Both the position numbers and the translations under genes were made by a program. From NCBI RefSeq assembly GCF_050947875.1, contig NC_134569.1, positions 188,224,067 through 188,288,066 on the forward strand: a stretch of DNA of 64,000 nucleotides, in the 5' to 3' direction. The notes under the pieces are model-generated. The model saw only the letters and a program-made list of their open reading frames with translations. It searched no databases and was not told the origin of the DNA. The stretch comes from Dermacentor variabilis. Its lineage: Eukaryota > Arthropoda > Arachnida > Ixodida > Ixodidae. Position 1 is the stretch's first letter; each line of letters begins with the position of its first letter. This document shows, one piece after another, positions 14,301 to 23,300 of this stretch.

Positions 14301-17300
14301 ATCTTCAATCTGGTCTATTTCACACAGCTTAGCACAACGAGGGCCATCAGTGGCTGCTGGTACGTGTGTAAGGCTGGCATTGATGGCGAGTGTGAAGGCA
14401 CCGCTGCGTTTCTGTTCGCCATCGATGCACAGCAAACAGTCATGTGCCAGATGCAACCAGAATTTGGAAGTGCAAGGAAGGAATATATACCTAAAAAAAA
14501 CAAAACGACTGAGCCGCTGAGAGGATCGCAAAATAACAACTACAAATTGTTGTTTAGAAGTGCCTGCTTGCAAAATGTGACGAGAGTCGTACAAGTTATC
14601 ATTGCATCTACATCTGTGGACATGGCAATGAATTAGCACTGTCAACTGCATTAGAAAAAGCAGTCATCTTGCTGGTGAAGATGCTGCATAAAAAAATCTT
14701 TCACAGTTCTTTTGCATGGGCTTCGGCTTATCGAGTGGCGACTTGCTGCCTGCATCACATGCCTCCTCGCTTCCTGAATAGGCAATGTTACCGTATATCG
14801 CCAATTATAAGTCGATATTTTTTCATAAAATTACCTTCCAAAGTTTGGGGGTCGACCTATAAGTGGAGTCAACCTATATGCGGAATCATAAGGTCGACTT
14901 CTGTTGGGTCGAAAGTAGTTTCAATCGAGCTGCGAGTAGTATCACACGCCGTGAACACATAATTCCCCAATAACTATCAGACACTGTGCAAGGGTGGGCT
15001 GATTAAAGAACAGGAATTTGTCTTACGATACGCCTTAAAGTTTTGTTTTCCGTACGATAGAAATGCTTTGTTGACAAACTGTGGGCATTCCACGGAAAAG
15101 CTGGCAACGCTTCGCAGGGAACTAAACCACGTGTCTAGTCACCTGCACCCACAAGTGTCTTTGTGCGTTTTTCAAGCGATGGGTCAACGATGCCTGGTAT
15201 GGACTGCCAACCGACAATTGTCGGTGTGGTGTTTTCCACATGCGGCATCTCGATACTGCCAGCACCACTTCCAACGGCGAGCAGAAGCAGTGGCTCCCAT
15301 GATGGCAATGACTGCAACGGCGTCCTTCTGTCAAGTGATGACGAGTCGTAAGCGATGTCTCATGGACAAATAAATGTTTCTTTGCATGACTCGCACTTCT
15401 GAAAAACTTATTGGTGAGCTAGGGCGGTAGCTTGAGGCTGTGCTCAGAGTCAACTTTTTTTGCCTAGAAGGGGTTGCAAGTTGTGGGGCTCAACTTGTTA
15501 TCGGAGCCGACTTATAATCGGCAATATACAGTAACCATAAACGCGGGCACTGGTTATTACAATACAATGGATATGCGAATCATAAGAAGCCAACAAACAC
15601 TGACACCAAAGAAAACAAAGGGGAAATTCCTTGTGCTTAATAAATGAAACAAAGAAACGATAAATTAATGGAAATTAAAGTGGATGAAAAAACAACTTGC
15701 CGCAGGTGGAAACCGAACCCACAACCTTCGCATTTCGCGTGCGATGCTCTACCAATTGAGCTACAGCGGCGCCGTTTCCCCATCCACTTTCTTGGGTATT
15801 TATGTGCCCTAGTAGAACCCTGGGAGTGTTAGCCAGCGCCAGAGAAATGCGAAGGTTGTGGGTTCGGTTCCCACCTGTGGCAAGTTGTTTTTTCATCCAC
15901 TTTAATTTCCATTAACTTATCGTTTCTTTATTTCATTTATTAAGCACAAGGAATTTCCCCTATGTTTTCCTTGGTGTCAGTGTTTGTTGGCTTCTTATGA
16001 TATGACTAATAAAAATCGGGCCCGTCCGTTAACCCCCTTTCTTCTCAATGGATATGCAAAGTAATTTTCAGCTCTCCCTTCAACTTCGTTATATTGATGA
16101 TTCACTGCACTCAATTGTACCATATGATCTCCCAACCATTTTTCATGCTAAAGCAGTGGCCAATTCATGTTCTGGCAAGGGTTAACTAGAGAGTGCTGGG
16201 AAATGCTTTTGTAGCGGTACAAACATCAGCTGCATGGTGCCCGAGAAGACAATGGTGAAGAACTCAGAGCCAGGCTTAAGCCTTGGTGCCATGTTCAGCT
16301 CACAGTACAGTGGACATTAGATAGGCTGATAACGATGAATGACAGGCAAATGTTCATACCTGAGAGGCAAATAACCGGAGGTCAAGGCAGACTGTGTACA
16401 TGATGGGCAGGGCCCAGTTTTCTTCCTTGAGGGACTGGAAGATCTTGGTGAAAAGCTTACGGCCAGAGAGAGCAGGCTGCAGTCAAGGGCAATCTACGCA
16501 ATCAGGAGCATCTGCTTGCTTGGCAGCTCAAGCCATCTATATGATTATACATGTATAAAAGCTGTAAATGTGCAAGCTACCTAAAGGAAACATGTATTTC
16601 CAACCCTTTAACCCACAAGCTTGAGAGACGCAGCCGTAAGAAGTTTGCGCTGCTGTTGATAAAGGTGAACCCTACTGTGTCTTGCAAGTTCTACTCGCTC
16701 ACAGCATACTTTGCTTTTTTCTGTGGTAATGAGTCACACATGTCAGTTTGTTTTGCTGATAACTGCTGGCTTTTTATCGCTCATGCACATCATGTAGGCA
16801 GTTCACATTTGTTTTGCTGACATGAGTGCTGAGAATATCATCGCAGACATTTATGTACTATGAGAAAAATTCTGTGGTGATGTCTTACTCAATGTTCTTT
16901 TTGCAAAAAAATTGAAAGATTATACAACATATTATAAATTTGAATGTCCTGTGAAACAAAATTGGCAAAGTAAAACAATTTTGGAATGTCATGCACTTCT
17001 TCAGGAAAGAGATAGAGGGTTAATTAGCTTTGAGCTTTACTGTTTGCTTTATTAGTACATCACATATTTTATTTTATCTAATGCACAGGCTCAAGTTTTT
17101 AAGGTTTCTTTCATTGTAGTGGGGCTTCAGATAGCCTAGGCTGTAACACAACCAAAAGCTTACAGTACTGACGAAGAGGAAGTTGTTTTTATGGGATTTG
17201 TAACGTGTATTTGCTGACCATGAGAAATATTTTATCAATAAAAGAACTAAGCGCGACTCTAGATGCATGTGCCCATTTTCTCATTAAAAGGCTATTTCTA

Positions 17301-20300
17301 CAGCCCTGCCCATACGCTGCATTTTACAGTTTCTGATATTCTGCATACAAAAGGAAGAAATTGTTGTTGTTGTTATTTCTCAGCATCACCTGAACTTTTC
17401 CAATTTGTTTCTTGTAATAGAAACCAACCTCCCAATGGCTGTGAATGACAACACTGTAAGGTTTCACAGGTCAGTAGAAGGCAAGCACACACAATCATAA
17501 GTGGTTTGACTGCAATACGTTTGAACACCTGTTCTGATTTTCTTTGCAGATCACAGCCGAACTTTCACACGAGGCCATTTTTTTTTCACCCTGGTTTCAA
17601 GATTCCCACACATTTCTTTAGGAATGTGTATCCAACCAGGATATACGACATGAATGCCCACAAACGGAAAAGGCACAGCTTACATTGTTCTAACACGCTG
17701 TCTTTACAAACATGCAAGAATACTACAAAATATGAAGCAAGACGTCAAGGAAGGAACAGCACTAGCATAGGCCATTGCCTTTATGCGTCCACACACAGTA
17801 ACAGGAGCAGTCAAAAACCAATCGATTTTTTAAAAACTATTGTAGCCTTTCAGCAAGATCGCCTGTGGCAGCCTGCACAATGCTGTCACTTGTGCTGGCT
17901 TACAGAAAGAGGTGACAAACATGTACTTGTGAGACAAATGAAAATGTGCAATTAGACAGTAAAACTACACTAATTCATAGCAATTACTTTAACGCACATG
18001 TTAGACTATATTGACCTTAAGCCTGCTCAGAGGCGTGTCGTTTTTGGTAGGCATTCCATGACCAACACCAGTTTCCGAGATGCTGGTCTCGAAGCCAGTG
18101 CATCAACAGCCAATGAAATTGTGGCCCACGGTGCATTCACAATTAAACCTTCCTTACACAATATCAGCCTGCCAGGCAAGTAATAAAGGCAATGCCAATG
18201 GGTTTACTGAAACTTTAACAACAAATCTTTTGAAACTGGCAGAAACGTTTGAATTCCTACTTAAGTAAGCGCTGACTCACTTAAGTTCTGTAATTACAAC
18301 ATGGGTCCCAATCTAAATCGAACAAGTTAGTAAATATTTGTTAATTCATTAATTGTGATTCGTCCTTTAAGCGAAGTCAGCCTCTTCATGTAGCCCAAGT
18401 GGCCGAACTGCACTATCTTGAAAAGGTGATTTTTCAATATTCTCTTTAAAAAAGATTCTTACGTGTAGAAAGACACAAATGAAAGAGACTATTTACACTG
18501 TATTTACAAGAGTAGCGCAGCCAGACACCAATATGGTAAACAGCTCGTGCCAAGCCCAGATGCCAGTCTCGGTCTTCCTTTCCGCCATGTCTCAAAAGCG
18601 CCTGCTGTATTGCAACAATATGGTCGGACATAGGAGCCATTGGTCCACAAAGAGAAGGAAATATGGTATGCTTATCGCAGTGCTTTGTATGAAATGCTGT
18701 CCACATATTGTTACTGCAAGCACAATGTTTACGTTTGTTTTAATCACTTGTTGGACAGATGACTTGAGAAGGAAGTGCTTGTTCAGAAGAGTGCGCAACG
18801 ACAAACAAACTGTGCTGAGCTTGTCGTTTTCTGTCACAGAAGTAACATATAAACTGTGAACAAATTTTAGAGCACAGTATATTAACTGCATTCTTTATAG
18901 CACAATGCCAGAAATGTTCACTATCACTCAAGAACGAATGAAAATTAGAAGCAAGAGAGAGAGACAGAGAGACAACAGGACTCTTCGGCTGCCCCACAGA
19001 AGTCACAGGTACTATAAGCAAAGGATATTGAACCAGGACAGCTTGCTCCTTGTAGGCATCCACGAAGTTGTAGTTGTTCATGTGGTACAAACACCTGAAG
19101 CAAGTGAACATGGATCACGCTCAAGTGAATACGGCTGGGAACAAGGACGATAACAAGAAACAACTGCACTAAAGCAAACAATTTCAAAAAAGTGTCTGCA
19201 CTATACACAACAAAAGTGGCCATGGTTCCAGACACTGTCCATCATCAAGTTACCCGTTTGATTTCGACATATAATAAATTACATATCATAAATGAGTGAA
19301 ATAGATCTGCAACCAAGCCCACATGTCCACTAGGCACAACACAAACACTTGTTGCTTAAATGGGTTTTAGCCAAAATGAGACAAGCTTAGAAGTGATGCA
19401 AGTGTTTTCTTCATGTTTCTGTTTTTGTTGATAATCGCGTCTATATATAAAATGATGTTGCCACCAGAAGGGCAACAAATTTCAGGCAGCTTTTATCTCA
19501 GGTCTATTATTGATCTTGTTAAATTAAGTTGTGGGCTGGAAATTCTCGGAACTGCACAGTGAGCTATGAGAGCTGTACAGAAGGGCTCTGGAATAATTTT
19601 AACCGCTTGGGTTTTTTTTAACGTGAGCCTAAATCTAAGTACACAAACATTTTTTGGTTTCTACCCCTACTAAAGTGGCTGCCTTCACCAGGAAGTGAAC
19701 CCACGACTTCACACTTATCAGCAGAATGCCATAGTCTCTAAGCCACCGCTCACCTTGTTCAATATTTATTTGAGGTAGTTTCGCTTGTTTTCAAATGCTG
19801 CAGCAGGACTCCACTTTCGTGCTTCCTTACGAACACTTGTCGCCATCTAGCACTGCTGCCGTAAAGCCTGCGCGTGGCCTCCGAAATGCATTTGCATGCC
19901 AACGCGTGCAAATGCCGAGAAACGCATCTAGCGGCAACCGGACTCCTCTCTCGCACTTCTTTCCAGACATGCTTTGCCATCTAGTGGCACTGTGGCCTCC
20001 TAGACAAGAAGCTAGGTGTGCAGGTGCCTGCGAACGCTGAGAATTGTTCCCTCGCTTGCCGCAGACTCAGCAGCACATACTCAGTGACTTAGTTAGTGAG
20101 AGGTTCACTGAATAGTGGCAAATACCCAGAGCATTCATGGCACAGCGCGTTGAAGTGTTGGCATGAAAGGTGTTCATTGAAAAGCGGCACATACCCAATG
20201 CATCTAAGGCGCAGCCTGCTGATGCGTCGGTTTGCTGTCCTTGAGGAACCCTTATGACATGGGTTTGGTTCCGCTCAGCATAGGATAAATTTAAGGCAAC

Positions 20301-23300
20301 TTTTTTGTCACTGTAGAGAGGCACATTCCCAGTGGCACATACATAGTTACCCAAGTTGGTGCTAAAGACGTTCATTGAATAGCGGCTCACACCTACCAGC
20401 ACATACTCGGTGATGCAAGTTGGCATCGAAGAAATTCATTAAGGCTAGCACAGACTGAGTGGCCCATACACAGTACTCCAAGTCAGCGTCAAAAGGTTTC
20501 TTCGCACAGTGGCAGCTACCCAGTCTCGTGTCTACAGTGACCTATGTTAGCGTGAAAGAGGTTTATTAAAGAGTGGCACATATGTACACATTGCCACATA
20601 CTAAGAGACGCAAGTTGGCCCAATGGTTGTCTTCGAACCCTGTTACTTCAGCACAGCAGCCCGATGGGCTACCCATCCGAACACTGAGTATCCAGTGACA
20701 CAGGAAGGCGGGAAAGTGGCCAGACACAAACATACATTGACACAAATATGTATCAGAAAGATGTATCTAGAAAGTACCCTAACAATGCTAATGCACTAAA
20801 AACGAGTATACTCGCAAGTGGGATGGGGTGTGCGAGAGTCGGTCCCCAAGTTATCTAGAGATTGGCAGTCAAAGAGTCAAAGACGTGTCTAGGAGTTATG
20901 TGTTTCAGTTTCCCTAGGAAAAGGTACTTCATGTAGCTGCATACTCTGGCCATATTAAGGCAGGAGTTCACAGGGAGATCTTTATAGGGGTAGGCTCCGG
21001 GACTTAGCGACCCCTTTAGGAGAGGTTGCAGGCATTCGGACATTTCTCCAGCTGTTGAGGCAACTAGGTTGTGTGCAACCTAATTTCTTCCCCACTAGCG
21101 CCCCAAGTGTCCGTGTGTCCAGAGGACCCTAACTTCAATGTCATTCTTTTGTTGATTCGTAAGCATTTGTCAAATGCACTTAGTAGCAGCACCCTCTGTG
21201 AGTGGGTCCTCAATGCTTTGCAAGGCTTCAAAGGAGCCAACGACATCTTCAAACACATGGACATTGAAGTATGAAAATGGGACATTCTGGCTAACCCAGA
21301 GCACCTTATTACACTAGCCTGCTTTGATGTAGCCAGTGGCCTTGCATACTCCATATAGCGGGTGCCTGTTTAGCTTATACAATCCCCTCTTCAATCAGTG
21401 ACTGCTTGTCATATAAAGGACTATATTATTAATATTATTTGAAGTAGTCCAGGGAAACTGAATGAATTCCTCTAATGCGGAATCATGTTTTATCATGTTT
21501 TGTATGCTGCTATATGCAGAAGTGAGCGTATTTGGGCTGGTTGGTTCATGATTACAAGCACTAAAAATAGCGCTAAACAACAGGACGAGGAGAGGGACAC
21601 AGACAACAGTGCCGACTAACAACCAAGTGTCTTTATTCTTTCAGTCAGCATATATATACTCCGCCGCTATCTCAAAGCACAGGATCAACAGAATTCAGCA
21701 TGCGCAGGGGAGAAAAATGTAATTAATGCGATAGCAATTTCTCTCCTTCCGAAGGAGATTGCCTTCCTATCGCATTAATTGCATTTTTCTCCCCTGCGCA
21801 TGCTGAATTCTGTTGATTCTGTGCTTTGAGATAGCGGCGGTGTATATATGTGCTGACTGAAAGAATAAAGACACTTGGTTGTTAGCCGGCACTGTTGTCT
21901 GTATCCCTCTCCTCGTCCTGTTGTTTAGCGCTGTTTTTAGTGCTCGTACCATATGCATTTCTGTTTTGAGATAAGATGAACCAAATCTATGGACAGTAGT
22001 TCACAACCTTACAGAGTGCCTAAGTACCAACCTTAGGTGTTGACAAACCACTTCGTCCCATGGGGTGTCCATGACACGTTGTACTACAGGCTCAGGGTCT
22101 TCTACCTGGAGCCGAGAGCTTGCACTGTGCGCGTGCTTGCATGACAGCAACTCCTGAAAGGTGAACATGAACGCCATACTGCAATATTCGGGATGTCTTA
22201 CCGTAGAACATGGACACACTGCAACATCGCACATTCCAGCCTTGTGCCATCAAATGGTACAGGAATAAGAGGTGCAGAAGTGTGTGCCAGTCCGGTCCCC
22301 CACGCGCTATGTATCACTGAGGCACTTGCAAGAATTCTTCACACATGGGTCATTTTTGCACCATATGTGCGAACCAGGAAGCTTATACGAGTGAAAGGTG
22401 CCTTAGAAGTCTCAAGTCATTCAGGGGTAATCTTCACATCCTTGTAGCACCAGAACGCACCAGAAAAGGCGATGCAAGCTCGGAACACCTTGGGGGAGCA
22501 TTACATACTTACTAATATCACTGACAGGGATTCTACAGGTGTATTCACGACAGATAAGTGTTTATCTTTGTCTGCTGTTAGAGCCATTGTGTGTCCAATC
22601 GAAAATGTACGCGATAAACCAGGCACTGGGTAAGATTTAAAAGGTATACAGGGTGTCCATAAATGTTTACCCTGATTTCAAGATTAAATATTAATTATAT
22701 TCATGGTGGTAATGCTTGTTTTATTACAGGTCTACAAGGGAAACCATGAAGTTTCTGTACAGCTGTGTCTCATCCGACACTTTTGGCACAATCACACCAG
22801 ACATGTTGCAGAATGTGTGGCAAGAGATTGAATACCGGCTTGATATTTTGTGTGTTACCAGGGCAGCAGATGTTGAAGTGTATTACCTGTATTAAATGTT
22901 TATGTAAGGTTCAAAACATAATGAGTAGAGGCATGTGTGGTATAATGCATGTTTCATGTATCCAATAAAGAGATACATTGGTTTGTTATCAGGGTAAACA
23001 TTTATGGACACCCTGTACATCTGCACGCTACGCCATCGAACACATAAATAGCCGGACCACATTGCGTTGCTTTTCACCGCAAGTAAGGAACCCACAGACA
23101 TCTTTCATAATGCCGACAACCCTGTACGCACACTGGATTCCCGCCACCATCATGAATGATAGACGTGCAGGCAAGCACAGGATGTGCGTGGAAGTTTATA
23201 GGCTGAACAGGCTCTGCTACAAGTCTCACTGAGTTTGCTGCGGTGTTCTGACCTATACATAGCCTGTTTGCTGCGTAATGTGACTCTGCAATCACAAGCT

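Larger units (their letters stand above)
12297..16359 (-). other. PCID2 intron 5
   Basis: About 4.1 kb. It holds the 12.7-13.2 kb satellite block, a TA-flanked TIR element (14789-15533) and a palindromic SINE (15580-16010). Minus-strand open frames at 13351-13695 and 13530-13844 have no recognised domain. The first is acidic in the middle but not enough to name. Confidence 0.7.

Noticed and set aside
15675..15896. Open frame with [17 protein letters not shown], seen in many predicted proteins
   Set aside because: It is the translation of a tRNA-derived SINE (A and B boxes), not a gene; the same applies to 9811-9993.
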